A DNA stretch of 46,392 nt from Bog-159 sp049511415 (GTDB lineage: Bacteria; Acidobacteriota; Terriglobia; Bryobacterales; Bryobacteraceae), in contig JBEKYC010000058.1 in the NCBI GenBank assembly GCA_049511415.1, positions 1 to 46,392 of the forward strand. The letters run 5' to 3'. The translations under genes were made by a program, and so were the position numbers. Below are positions 15,034 to 24,030 of this stretch, piece by piece; position 1 is the stretch's first letter; every line of letters starts with the position of its first letter. The notes under the pieces are model-generated. The model made no database searches. It was not told the origin of the DNA and saw only the letters and a list, made by a program, of their open reading frames with translations.

Positions 15034-17514
15034 GTGCCGATGCTGAGCTATGCCATTCGTACGCTCTGGAAGAGTCCGGTCTTCGCCGTTACCGCTATCA
15101 TCACCATCGGGCTGGGCATCGGCGCCAGCACCGCTATTTTCAGCGTGACCAACGCCGTTCTCCTGCGGCCTTTGCCTTACAAAGAACCCGACCGGCTGGT
15201 GTTCGCCATTTCCGACATGCGCAAGCGCAGCGTGAAGGACTTCCCTTTCTCCAACGCCGACTTCATCGACCTGCGCAACGGCGCCGCCGGCATGTTTCAG
15301 GAAATGGCCGGCGTCTTCACCGGGCGCACCACCATACCCCGCGATGACGGGTCGCCGGAGCAGATCCGCCTTGCCGTAGTGACGCCCAACTTCTTTCGCA
15401 TGCTGGGCGCCCCGTTGGCCCTTGGCCGCGATTTCAGCGAATCCGACGGATTGCCGCAACCCGGACAGGCTCCCCCTGCCGCCGGCGCTCCACCCGCCAA
15501 TGCCGCGCCGCCATTGCCGCAGATGGTCATCCTCGGTTATGCCTATTGGCAGCGGCGTTTCGGAGGCCGCGCGGATATTCTCGGCCGCCCATTGGCGCGT
15601 CGCGGCGCCACGGAAATCGTGGGCGTGCTGAAGCCGGGCTTCGAGTTGTTCTTTCCTCCGGACGCGACCGAGGAAAAGCGACCCGATGTGTTCTTCGCCA
15701 ATCGCCTCGCCTATGATGCCGCCAACCGCAACAGCGTCTCCCTGCGTGCCATCGGCCGGCTGAAAGACGGCGTCAGCATCGAGCGCGCGCAATCCGTGGT
15801 GGGCCAGATTTCCGCCGCGCTGCGACGCAGTTTCATCATCCACCAGACGTCCGGCTGGTTCATACGCCTGGAGCCGATGCAGAAACAGGTGGTGGAAGAA
15901 GTCCGGCCGGCCCTCCTGGCGCTCATGGGCGCGGTCATTTTCCTGCTGCTGATCGCTTGCGCCAATGTGGCCAACCTGCTGCTGGTGCGCGCGTCGCTGC
16001 GCGAGCGCGAGATGGCCGTCCGCACAGCGCTCGGCGGCAACTGGTGGCGGCTGATCAGCCAGACACTGGCGGAGTCATTCTTATTGGCATTTTGCGGCGC
16101 GCTGCTGGGCTTGGGCCTGGCATGGATCGGCATCCACGAATTGCGCGTCATCGCGCCCGCCAGCCTCCCGCGACTCGACAGTATCGCCATCGATCCTGGA
16201 GTAGTAGCATTTGCGGCATTGGCCGCTCTGGTGGCGGCCGCGCTATTCGGCCTCGCGCCCGCGGTGCGTGCCGCGCGTCCCTCGATTGCTCCCCTGCTAC
16301 GCGCCAGCGGCCGCAATTCCGGATTGGGCGGCGGCGGCCTGCTGCGCGATCTGGTGGTGATCGCCGAAGTGGCGCTCTCCTTCGTGCTGCTCATCGGCTC
16401 GGGACTGATGTTCCGCAGTTTCCTAGCGCTCCAGCACATCGATCCGGGCTTCGATCCGCAGCATGTATTGACGTTCCAACTCCTGGGCGGCCGGGGTGGC
16501 CCGCAGCCGCAGGAGCGCGCCGCGCGCCAGCAGGAAATCCGCCACAGCCTGCAGGGAATCATGGGTGTGGAAGCCGTCGCCGCCTCCGTGCCGTTTCCGT
16601 TAGCCGGCGGATTCAGCCCGATTCGCTGGGGCCTGGAGCCGGCTCTGACGGATCCCAGCAAGTTCCAGGCGGTCGACTTCCAAATCGTGCTGCCGGGCTA
16701 TTTTGAGGCTCTCCGCACGCCCGTGCTCTCCGGCCGCACGTTTACCGACGCCGATAACGCGCCCGATCGCAACGGCGTAGTGATTGATCAGATGCTCGCC
16801 GCCAAGGCCTTTTCGGGACAGCCCGCCGTCGGCAAGCGGCTGCTGATCCGCATTCGCACGCCGGAGCCGGAATGGGTGCAGGTACTCGGCGTGGTGGCGC
16901 ATCAGCGCAACGTGTCCCTGGCGGTGCCGGGCCGCGAGCAGATCTACTTCACGGATGGCTTCCTGGGCCACGGCGCGGCCGCCTTCTGGGCGATTCGCAC
17001 AGCGGGCGATCCCTCGAAATATGGCCCATCCGTGCGCGCCGCCATTTCCAAAATCGATCCGCACCTGCTGCTTTCCGATATGCAGCCCATGGATGCGCTG
17101 GTCACGCACGCGCAAGCTCCCACCCGTTTTTCGCTTCTGCTGATCGGTGTGTTCGCCGGCGTAGCCGCCCTGCTGGCCGCCGTGGGACTCTATGGTGTGC
17201 TCTCGACCGTGGTGCAGCAGCGCACTTCCGAGATCGGCGTGCGCATGGCTTTGGGCGCCGCCCCGGGGAGCATCTTCGGCCTGGTGGTGGGGCAAGGGCT
17301 GCGCCTCAGCGCTGCCGGTATCGGGCTCGGCATGATCGCGGCCGTCATTCTCACGCGCGCCATCACCACCATGCTGGTTGATGTGAGGCCGACCGATCCC
17401 GCGACGTTCATCAGTATGGCCGTGCTCTTCCTGGCCGTGGCGGCATTAGCCTCGTGGCTGCCCGCGCAACGCGCCGCCGCGCTCGATCCCACGGCCGCGC
17501 TGCGTCAGGAATAA
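15034..17514 (+). CDS. Second ADOP-family FtsX/MacB-like permease
   Basis: This 826-residue permease has the same duplicated architecture as its upstream neighbour but lacks the N-terminal prefix. It begins directly at MLSYAIRTLWKSPVFAVTAI. The start may be GTG at 15034 or ATG at 15040; the ATG gives the usual family start. FtsX signatures are IACANVANLLLVRASLREREMAVRTALGG (about residues 305-335) and VVQQRTSEIGVRMALGAAPG near 730, with the conserved end AQRAAALDPTAALRQE. A Pro/Ala-rich loop (PPAAGAPPANAAPPLPQ) interrupts the first periplasmic domain. It lies 33 bp after the first ADOP gene and 1 bp before the next gene. A -10-like TGCTATGCT at 15013-15021 could give an internal start of transcription. 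Confidence 0.9.
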   Translation: MPMLSYAIRTLWKSPVFAVTAIITIGLGIGASTAIFSVTNAVLLRPLPYKEPDRLVFAISDMRKRSVKDFPFSNADFIDLRNGAAGMFQEMAGVFTGRTTIPRDDGSPEQIRLAVVTPNFFRMLGAPLALGRDFSESDGLPQPGQAPPAAGAPPANAAPPLPQMVILGYAYWQRRFGGRADILGRPLARRGATEIVGVLKPGFELFFPPDATEEKRPDVFFANRLAYDAANRNSVSLRAIGRLKDGVSIERAQSVVGQISAALRRSFIIHQTSGWFIRLEPMQKQVVEEVRPALLALMGAVIFLLLIACANVANLLLVRASLREREMAVRTALGGNWWRLISQTLAESFLLAFCGALLGLGLAWIGIHELRVIAPASLPRLDSIAIDPGVVAFAALAALVAAALFGLAPAVRAARPSIAPLLRASGRNSGLGGGGLLRDLVVIAEVALSFVLLIGSGLMFRSFLALQHIDPGFDPQHVLTFQLLGGRGGPQPQERAARQQEIRHSLQGIMGVEAVAASVPFPLAGGFSPIRWGLEPALTDPSKFQAVDFQIVLPGYFEALRTPVLSGRTFTDADNAPDRNGVVIDQMLAAKAFSGQPAVGKRLLIRIRTPEPEWVQVLGVVAHQRNVSLAVPGREQIYFTDGFLGHGAAAFWAIRTAGDPSKYGPSVRAAISKIDPHLLLSDMQPMDALVTHAQAPTRFSLLLIGVFAGVAALLAAVGLYGVLSTVVQQRTSEIGVRMALGAAPGSIFGLVVGQGLRLSAAGIGLGMIAAVILTRAITTMLVDVRPTDPATFISMAVLFLAVAALASWLPAQRAAALDPTAALRQE

Positions 17515-17515
17515 C

Positions 17516-18595
17516 ATGGAAAAAACCCGCCTGCTCTCGCTCGATGTCTTCCGCGGCGCCACCATGGCGCTCATGGTGCTGGTCAATAACTCCGGCGACG
17601 GCTCTCACACGTATGGTCCGCTGCAACACGCCGATTGGAATGGCTGGACCTTGACCGACACGGTGTTTCCTTCGTTCGTCTGGATCGTGGGCGTGGCCAT
17701 CACGCTCTCGCTCGGCAAGCGCCTCGCAGAGGGTATCCCACGCGGCCGGCTGTTTATGCAAGTGCTGCGGCGCGCGCTGATCCTCTATGTCTTGGGACTC
17801 ATCGTGTACGCCTATCCGCTGAATCTGTCCACCCAGCGGCTGCTGGGTGTGTTGCAACGTATTGCGATCTGTTACCTGATCGCGTCGTCCATTTACCTGA
17901 CGACGGGCGTGCGCGGTCAACTCATCTGGATCGTGTCACTGCTCGGTGGTTACTGGCTGATCATGATGTTAGCGCCCGTGCCCGGCTTCGGCGCGGGCCA
18001 ACTGGACGTGGAACATAACTTCGCGCACTACGTCGATAACCTGGTGTTGGGCAGTCACAACTACATTCCAACCAAAACCTGGGACCCGGAAGGGATTGTG
18101 AGCACCTTGCCCGCCATCGCGACTGCTTTATTCGGCATCATGGCGGGCCATATCCTGCGCCTCCGGCGCGAGCTTTCCGAACGCACTACCTGGCTTTTCC
18201 TGGCCGGCAACATCCTGATCGCGTTGGGTCTCGTCTGCAACGTCTGGCTGCCCATCAACAAGAAGCTCTGGACCAGCTCGTTTTCCCTCTTTATGGCCGG
18301 ACTCGACTTTGTCGTGTTCGCGATCTGCCTGTGGCTGGTCGATGGCCGCGGTTACAAGCGATTCGCCAAGCCCATCGCCGTAATGGGCATGAATGCCATT
18401 ACGGTATACATGATCTCCGAGTTGCTGGATGAAGTGCTATCCGCGCTGCATTGGCGCGACCCGCTGTTCCACGCCGTCTTCACGCCCGTGGCGTCGCCAT
18501 ACAACGCCTCGCTGTTATACGCCTTGGCGTACACGTTTTTGTTATGGCTGATCGCCTATTTCATGTATCGCCGCGGTTGGTTCTGGCGCGTTTGA
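17516..18595 (+). CDS. Membrane acyltransferase-like protein (DUF5009/HGSNAT type)
   Basis: This 359-residue polytopic membrane protein has about 10 helices. It begins RLLSLDVFRGATMALMVLVNN, which contains the LDxFRG motif of the heparan-alpha-glucosaminide N-acetyltransferase (HGSNAT)/NagX/YeiB superfamily. That is followed by HADWNGWTLTDTVFPSFVWIVGVAI, where the paired H-x-x-WxGW and D-x-x-FPxFxF segments are typical. The eukaryotic relative moves an acetyl group from cytosolic acetyl-CoA to an extracytoplasmic amino sugar. A similar role in modifying a cell-envelope or polysaccharide sugar is plausible (inference). AGGA lies 6 nt before the ATG. It directly follows the ADOP pair, so it is part of that operon, and it is convergent with the SBBP gene 12 bp away. 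Confidence 0.85.
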   Translation: MEKTRLLSLDVFRGATMALMVLVNNSGDGSHTYGPLQHADWNGWTLTDTVFPSFVWIVGVAITLSLGKRLAEGIPRGRLFMQVLRRALILYVLGLIVYAYPLNLSTQRLLGVLQRIAICYLIASSIYLTTGVRGQLIWIVSLLGGYWLIMMLAPVPGFGAGQLDVEHNFAHYVDNLVLGSHNYIPTKTWDPEGIVSTLPAIATALFGIMAGHILRLRRELSERTTWLFLAGNILIALGLVCNVWLPINKKLWTSSFSLFMAGLDFVVFAICLWLVDGRGYKRFAKPIAVMGMNAITVYMISELLDEVLSALHWRDPLFHAVFTPVASPYNASLLYALAYTFLLWLIAYFMYRRGWFWRV

Positions 18596-18607
18596 GCCGT
18601 GTGCCGA

Positions 18608-21600
18608 TCAGTATTCCGTCCCGCTCTGGCTGGATGGAACCGTGGTGTTGGCGATCGTCGGGAAGCCGCCCCGCGATCCGGGGAAGGGATTCGAAATGGC
18701 GTTCAGAGTCACTGTGCCGCTGCCCGTGCCGCTCGTCGGGTTCGCCGTCAGCCACAACGGAAGTCCCGTCACTACCCATCCGCATTTCGAGCCGGTCGCG
18801 ATCGCGATGCTTTGCGGACCGCCGGTTTGCGCGAATGCCAGTCCGCCCGCGGAGAGCGAGTAAGTGCATCCGCTGGCCGCCTGCGTGACGGTGATTTTGT
18901 CTCTGCCGATGGTCATGGTGGCGGTTCTCGCCGATCCTTTGTTCGCGGCCGCCGCGATCGCCAGCGGACCGGCGCCCGGACCGCCGTGGCTCGATATGGT
19001 CAGCCAGCTCTCGCTGGAGTCGGGCGTCCACGAACAGCCGCTGGGCGCGCTTACGCCGAAATTCGCCGTGCCGCCGCTGGCATAAAAGAACGCGGACGCG
19101 GGCGAGGCGAATTCGGAACAGGACGGCGTTGTGCTCTGTATGCTCGAGACAAAAGCCGTAGTCCGCACGCTGCCGGTCGCCGTCTGGAAGGCGCCCGTTG
19201 TGGACGGGAAGTCGGCCGATTGAACCGAACCGGTCACATGCGCATTACCGTTCGAATCAAGGGCCAGGCCATTGGCGTAATCCATGCCGGTGCCGCCGAG
19301 ATAGGTCGAGTAGACCAGGCCGAAGCCACCGGAGGCGATCTCCGACACGAAAGCATCCGAATTGACCGACGTGGCGGCGAATGCCGTGGCGGAACCCTCC
19401 GGCCCCACGGCAATGAGCGAAATCGAGTTCCCCGTCTCACCGGCGGCCTTCCAGGAGCCGCCGCTGTTGGAACTGGTGTACACACCCGCGGTGGTGGCCG
19501 CGTACAGATTGGATGGCGCCGCGGGAGCCACGGCCACCGCGTTCACCTGCACGCTCAGTCCCTGCGCGGTCTGGCTCCAGGTGGATCCTGAGTTAGTGCT
19601 CAGGTAAACCGCGCCGTTCGCCACGGCATAAAGATCCGCCGGAGTCGAAGGGTTGATGGCCAAAGAAGTGACGCTCGGATACTGCAGGCCGGCCAGGTTG
19701 AGCTGATTCCAGGTTTGCCCTCCGTCGGTGCTTCCAAACAATCCCGACGATGTGCCCGCATAGACCGTCTGGTCCGATTGCGGATCGATCGCCATCGTGT
19801 AGATGTAACCCGATATGCTATCGATCGTCAGCCAATTCTGCCCGCCATCGGTGCTTTGTGCGGCGCAGGAGGATCCCAGGTACAGAGTTGTGGGCGTGAT
19901 GGGGCTCACAGCCAGGCTGGACGCGGCGCACGGCGCGACTCCCGCGAAGGTCCATGTGTTGCCGCTGTCCGAACTGGAGTAAATGTTCGTGAAGACGCTG
20001 GCGTAGACGGCGCCTCCTTGCGGGCTGAAGGCTACACCGTACATGTAGGAATTTGAGAAGTAGCTGATGGCCTGCCATTGCTTGCCGCTATCGGTGCTTT
20101 GGTACAAGCCCTCCGGCGTGGCGGCCAACCAATGGGAATTGGATTCCGGATCGACCACCATGGCCAGAGGAGTCGTGGGCAGGCCGGAATCCGCGGCACT
20201 CCAGTTTTTGCCGGTTGACGTAGTCTTGTAGAGCACGTGCGCGTTGCCCGCCAGCGCGCCTTGCACGGCGTTCGCCATCGGGAAATCGCTCGACACCGTA
20301 TAACCCGCCACGTAAGCGTCTCCGCTCGGGTCCAGTGCTATTCCATAACTGAAATCATCCCCGGTCCCTCCCAGGTATGTGACATATACCCAGGTGTCGC
20401 CGGCGCTGTCCAACTCCGCGACGAAGGCGTCGTACCCGCCTCCGGAGGTAGTCTGCAACGCCAATGGCGTCACCGGAAAGTCAGACGATTGTGTGAATCC
20501 TGTGGCATAGGCGTTCCCGTTAGCATCCACCGCAATGCCAGTGCCCGAATCGCTCTGGCTGCCGCCCAGATAGGTGCAGTATGCCAACGAATTCCCGGCC
20601 GAGGCGACTTTCGCCAGGAACGCGTCGTGGAGACCGCCCCCAAAAGTCTGCTGCGGTGCTGATCCCGTCACGGGCAGGCCCGCAAACGCCGACCCGGTAA
20701 CATACACCGCGCTCTGCGAATCCACAGCGACGGCATTGATCTCCGCACTGCAGCTTTGGCCGAAGTAAGTCGACCAGGTTAGCGCAGTACCCGCCGCGTT
20801 CAGCTTAGTCAGAAACGAACACGAACTGCCCGAGGCGGTCTGATAAGCGCCGGCAGTGACTGGAAAATCGATCGACTGCGTCAAGCCGCCGATGTAGACG
20901 TTGTGGCTCGCATCCACGGCCACGCCCAAGGCGTAGTCTACGCCCGATCCTCCCAAGTAGGTGGAGTACGTCAACGTGTTTCCGGCCGGGCCGAACTTGG
21001 TGATAAATGCGTCCTCGCTGCCGTTCAACGCGGAATACAAGGCGTTCTTAACCGGAAAGTCGGAGGCTTCGGTCAAACCGACGACGTAGGCCGCCCCCGT
21101 GCTGTCCACCGCGATCGAGTATGGATAGGTATACTCCGAGCCGCCCAGGTAAGTGGAATAAACCAGACTCTTGCCGTTGGACGCCAATTCCGCGACAAAC
21201 ACGGCCGACGATCCGCTGAAATAGGATTGTTCCGGGTTCGCCATGGGGAAGTCCAGCGAGGAGGTATAACCGGTCACGTAAGCATTGCCGCCGGAACTCA
21301 CGGCGATGGCCGTCCCATAGTCGAAACCGGAACCGCCCAGATAGGTCGAATAGGCCAGCGAGGGGTCGATCACCAGCGGATACCGGCTGTCGTATGCGCC
21401 GAGAGCGAATCTGACTTCGTCCGGCCCCGCCAACTGATAGCGGCTCTCCACATGCCGGCGCACGCCGCCGATTTGCTGATAGCTGAGCGGCTTCAGAAAG
21501 CGGATGGCGCCACCTGGGGCATCCAGCACCAGGTCGCCGGCGGCATCCACGCGCAGGCCGCGCGCTCCCCGCAGTTTCAGATCGATGCGCGACGCCTGCG

Positions 21601-22078
21601 CGCCCGGAGCCACGCGAAAGTCGTATTCCAGTTGTCCCTGATGCCCGTAATACACCAGATCCACGCCCGGATAGATTCCCTTGTACTCCACTTGCGCGAA
21701 TGTGGCGATGCCGGTCCGCCAGCGGGACGGGTCATTGCCGATAAAGTAATTGACTTGTCCGGGGAGCGCTTTGCGGCCGGCCGCCTGGGCGTTCCGGCGG
21801 GATCCCGAGACGCGCAGATCGATGATGGCCGAACTTGCCGATGCGTCCCGCTGCAGGGCGATGCGCGCATCGCCGCCCTCCAGCGCCACGGCGTAATGCC
21901 CGCCGCGCGCCACAAAGTCTACGCCGGGCCCCGCCTGGCCGCGGTTTTCCTCGAAGGCCAGGGGCAGATTCTTGAGATCTTCAGCGGCGCGGATTCTTTG
22001 ATTGGGAGTCTCGCCGCTGGCGCACTGGAACAGGAAGATAAAGCAGATAGGTAGAGCCGAGGACGCACAGTGTCTCAT
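18608..22078 (-). CDS. Giant secreted SBBP/BNR propeller protein with BACON-like C-terminus
   Basis: This 1156-residue protein has a Sec signal (SSALPICFIFLFQCASG). An N-terminal all-beta domain spans about 35-235 (LPLAFEENRGQ, then GNDPSRWRTGIATFAQVEYKGI), which usually precedes SBBP repeats. Six SBBP repeats follow from about 239 to 590, each starting L-x-YSTYLGG. Between about 610 and 880 lie seven BNR/Asp-box motifs (STDSGKQW, SSDSGNTW, STDGGQNW, STDGGQTW and similar). A seventh SBBP repeat (LVYSTYLGGTGMDYANGLAL) follows at about 918. The C-terminus (about 985-1130) has two BACON-like units (CSWTPDSSESWLTISS and CGWVVTGLPLWLTA). Such proteins are extracellular, with probable adhesive or carbohydrate-binding roles. 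Transcription appears to start at or next to the ATG. Confidence 0.9.
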   Translation of the reverse strand: MRHCASSALPICFIFLFQCASGETPNQRIRAAEDLKNLPLAFEENRGQAGPGVDFVARGGHYAVALEGGDARIALQRDASASSAIIDLRVSGSRRNAQAAGRKALPGQVNYFIGNDPSRWRTGIATFAQVEYKGIYPGVDLVYYGHQGQLEYDFRVAPGAQASRIDLKLRGARGLRVDAAGDLVLDAPGGAIRFLKPLSYQQIGGVRRHVESRYQLAGPDEVRFALGAYDSRYPLVIDPSLAYSTYLGGSGFDYGTAIAVSSGGNAYVTGYTSSLDFPMANPEQSYFSGSSAVFVAELASNGKSLVYSTYLGGSEYTYPYSIAVDSTGAAYVVGLTEASDFPVKNALYSALNGSEDAFITKFGPAGNTLTYSTYLGGSGVDYALGVAVDASHNVYIGGLTQSIDFPVTAGAYQTASGSSCSFLTKLNAAGTALTWSTYFGQSCSAEINAVAVDSQSAVYVTGSAFAGLPVTGSAPQQTFGGGLHDAFLAKVASAGNSLAYCTYLGGSQSDSGTGIAVDANGNAYATGFTQSSDFPVTPLALQTTSGGGYDAFVAELDSAGDTWVYVTYLGGTGDDFSYGIALDPSGDAYVAGYTVSSDFPMANAVQGALAGNAHVLYKTTSTGKNWSAADSGLPTTPLAMVVDPESNSHWLAATPEGLYQSTDSGKQWQAISYFSNSYMYGVAFSPQGGAVYASVFTNIYSSSDSGNTWTFAGVAPCAASSLAVSPITPTTLYLGSSCAAQSTDGGQNWLTIDSISGYIYTMAIDPQSDQTVYAGTSSGLFGSTDGGQTWNQLNLAGLQYPSVTSLAINPSTPADLYAVANGAVYLSTNSGSTWSQTAQGLSVQVNAVAVAPAAPSNLYAATTAGVYTSSNSGGSWKAAGETGNSISLIAVGPEGSATAFAATSVNSDAFVSEIASGGFGLVYSTYLGGTGMDYANGLALDSNGNAHVTGSVQSADFPSTTGAFQTATGSVRTTAFVSSIQSTTPSCSEFASPASAFFYASGGTANFGVSAPSGCSWTPDSSESWLTISSHGGPGAGPLAIAAAANKGSARTATMTIGRDKITVTQAASGCTYSLSAGGLAFAQTGGPQSIAIATGSKCGWVVTGLPLWLTANPTSGTGSGTVTLNAISNPFPGSRGGFPTIANTTVPSSQSGTEY

Positions 22079-22085
22079 GCGGTCT

Positions 22086-22115
22086 ATCGTACGGGGATCG
22101 GAATGTGAAAGTCAA
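22086..22115 (-). promoter_or_regulatory. Leaderless-type promoter of the SBBP gene
   Basis: On the minus strand TTGACT (22115-22110) is followed after 18 bp by TACGAT (22091-22086). The last base of the -10 box is 7 nt from the ATG at 22078. Transcription would therefore begin at or one base before the start codon. There is no Shine-Dalgarno. Confidence 0.6.
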
Positions 22116-22148
22116 TTAGTAACATCCAGCCGCTATCATTAGTCGATG

Positions 22149-23522
22149 TTACTCAATGAGAAATGGAGTGACGGTCGACGAGCCGAGCCCGGTGTACTGG
22201 CCCGTAGTGTCTTGCTTGAAGTACGTGGCGCCGTTGACTTCAAGAGTGTAAACTACGATGCCTGTATAAGTGCTCGTGGAACTCTCACCGGTATAGAGCA
22301 GCGGCGCCGTGGGTATATAGATCGTGCCCTGTATGGTCGAGTTGGTCGCGCCGTTGATCTGATTCTGCGCCGTATTGGTGTCGCTGCGGTCCGAAAACCA
22401 GAAGATGCCCTGCATCGACCCGGACGTGGGAGCGCTGAATGTCACGCTGGGCTGGCCGCTGATGGTCATCGTGCCGAAGCTGTAACCCGTGGTGGCGGTG
22501 TTATAGAAGGAAACACCGGAGCCGGTGACTGTGGTGTTCGCGCTGTTGATTTGCAGCCCGCCGCCATTCAGGATGTACTCGCCGCCCGTAAAAGTCACGG
22601 TGCCGCCGCTGATGCTGATGCCGCCGCAGTAGACGCCCGGCGACAGGGTAGTGGTTCCCGTGCTCCAGTTGAAATTCGTGTGATTGCAGGAGCCCACCGT
22701 GGGAGGCGTCAGACTGGCCAGGGGGTCGGCTACCGCGGTTTGCCCCGTAAGGGGAGTAGGACTGACCAGCCCCTGGCCGGCGTTTTGTAAGTTGCCCACG
22801 ATGTTGATGGAGCTCGCCTGGATGGCGTAACTGCCAACGGTCGGGTTGCCGCCGATAAAGATGGCGCTGGAGTTGCTCGAGTTCACGTAAATTCCGCAAC
22901 TGGTAATGATTTCGGCGCCCTCGACGTCCAGGGCCCTGGATTGATTGGCTTTGTCCAAGACGTAGATGCAGCCGGATCCGCCGCCGCCTCCGGTGGAGAC
23001 CAGCGCGGCCGTGGCGCGCGCCCCGGCGAACAAGCCCGCGCTGCTGAAGAGCGATGAAAACATCTGCGTCTGGCGCGTGGTCGCGACCGCCTCGGCCCAA
23101 TAGACCACCGATACATTGGGGGCATCCGGCGCCGGGCTGGTGTTGTTGGCCATGATCTTCACGGTTGTGTTGCCGCCAACCGCAAATCCGTTTTGCTTGG
23201 CGTATAAACAGGCGTTATCGAAATTCGTCTGGGGCGGACTGGTGGGCGATGCGGCGCAGGTCTCGGAAGCGGCTGTGGAGCCGCTGCCGCACTGCACGCC
23301 GCTGGAGGCTGTGCCGCAGGTGACCGAGGTTCCGCTGACGCTGGTGGCAGCCGCTTCTACGGCGGCCATCGCGGCCGCTTCCGCTGCCGCGTGCGCCGAC
23401 TGCCGCAGGTAGAATGCCAGTCCCGTCTCCATGGCTAAGCCCATCATGGAGAGCAGCATGATAATCAATAGTGTCGCCAGCGGCAGAACCTGTCCGCGTT
23501 GTGACGTTTTCCTCAGTTGCAT
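22149..23522 (-). CDS. TadG-like Flp-pilus assembly/surface protein
   Basis: This 457-residue protein begins RGQVLPLATLLIIMLLSMMGLAMETGLAFYLRQSAHAAAEAAAMAA, a TadG-type N-terminus: a short cytoplasmic part, one membrane helix, then the Ala-rich helix of the pilin-like module. The rest is Ser/Thr/Gly/Asn-rich and beta-rich. It includes a glycine run (GGGGGSGC) near 180-187 and a C-terminal domain with GGISISGGTVTFTGGEYILNGGGLQI, a right-handed beta-helix-like segment. The family is linked to tight-adherence (Flp) pili or surface adhesion. It lies just after two TadE-like genes (7 bp gap) and before the SBBP gene on the same strand. No tadA/B/C motor genes or cpaA are in the window, so the secretion machinery must be encoded elsewhere. 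Confidence 0.82.
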   Translation of the reverse strand: MQLRKTSQRGQVLPLATLLIIMLLSMMGLAMETGLAFYLRQSAHAAAEAAAMAAVEAAATSVSGTSVTCGTASSGVQCGSGSTAASETCAASPTSPPQTNFDNACLYAKQNGFAVGGNTTVKIMANNTSPAPDAPNVSVVYWAEAVATTRQTQMFSSLFSSAGLFAGARATAALVSTGGGGGSGCIYVLDKANQSRALDVEGAEIITSCGIYVNSSNSSAIFIGGNPTVGSYAIQASSINIVGNLQNAGQGLVSPTPLTGQTAVADPLASLTPPTVGSCNHTNFNWSTGTTTLSPGVYCGGISISGGTVTFTGGEYILNGGGLQINSANTTVTGSGVSFYNTATTGYSFGTMTISGQPSVTFSAPTSGSMQGIFWFSDRSDTNTAQNQINGATNSTIQGTIYIPTAPLLYTGESSTSTYTGIVVYTLEVNGATYFKQDTTGQYTGLGSSTVTPFLIE

Positions 23523-23529
23523 AGTGCCC

Positions 23530-24030
23530 TCAAAATACGACTCGCTGTTTGGAATATGCTCCCAGATTGTATGTCCCGAAGTTCGTGGGTGAAGCGCCCG
23601 GCCATACCATTGCGAGCGCTGAGTTGAATTGATATTGCAGCTTCACCTGCACTGCCGTGCCCACCGCCTGGTCGGCCGTAGGAGGAAACGTGGTGCTATT
23701 GCTGGTGCAACTGGATATCGGGCTGCAGGTGTAGGTTGCGCTGGGCGACGTCAGCGTCATATTCAGCGTGCCCGAATACAACCCGATGGCATAGCCTTCG
23801 GCGGCTGTGGCAACATTGCCAACAGTTAACAGACAACTGTTGGATCCGCCGCAATGCGAGCCATGCACCGAAACATAAGCGCCGGTTTCCTTGGCCGCAT
23901 AGGCCAGCGTCTGATAGGTCCACATGGCACGCGCCATCTCGCTGATGGAGATGAACGTGAAGATCATGGGCACACCCACCAAGGCGAACTCCAGTACTCC
24001 GCTTCCTCGTGAACGGCGTTGTCTTTTCAT
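23530..24030 (-). CDS. TadE-like pseudopilin protein 2
   Basis: This 166-residue protein begins MKRQRRSRGSGVLEFALVGVPMIFTFISISEMARAMWTYQTLAYAA. That is a basic N-terminus followed by the TadE motif (G-V-L-E-F-A-L-V-x-P) with Glu at position 5 of the helix, as in type IV prepilins. The true start is the ATG at 24030; the open frame extending to 24633 is shadow. It overlaps the preceding TadE gene by 4 bp (ATGA). The extracytoplasmic part contains cysteine pairs (HCGGSNSC, CSPISSC) that could form disulfides. It is probably a minor pseudopilin or assembly factor of a Flp/Tad system. Confidence 0.85.
   Translation of the reverse strand: MKRQRRSRGSGVLEFALVGVPMIFTFISISEMARAMWTYQTLAYAAKETGAYVSVHGSHCGGSNSCLLTVGNVATAAEGYAIGLYSGTLNMTLTSPSATYTCSPISSCTSNSTTFPPTADQAVGTAVQVKLQYQFNSALAMVWPGASPTNFGTYNLGAYSKQRVVF

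Noticed and set aside
14308..15843. 511-codon minus-strand open frame across two permease genes
   Set aside because: It lies opposite both ADOP genes and their junction. Composition is Gly/His/Gln-rich and no domain is seen.
12133..17514. Missing ABC ATPase as evidence of gene loss
   Set aside because: Orphan permeases of the ADOP family normally lack an adjacent ATPase, so absence here is expected.
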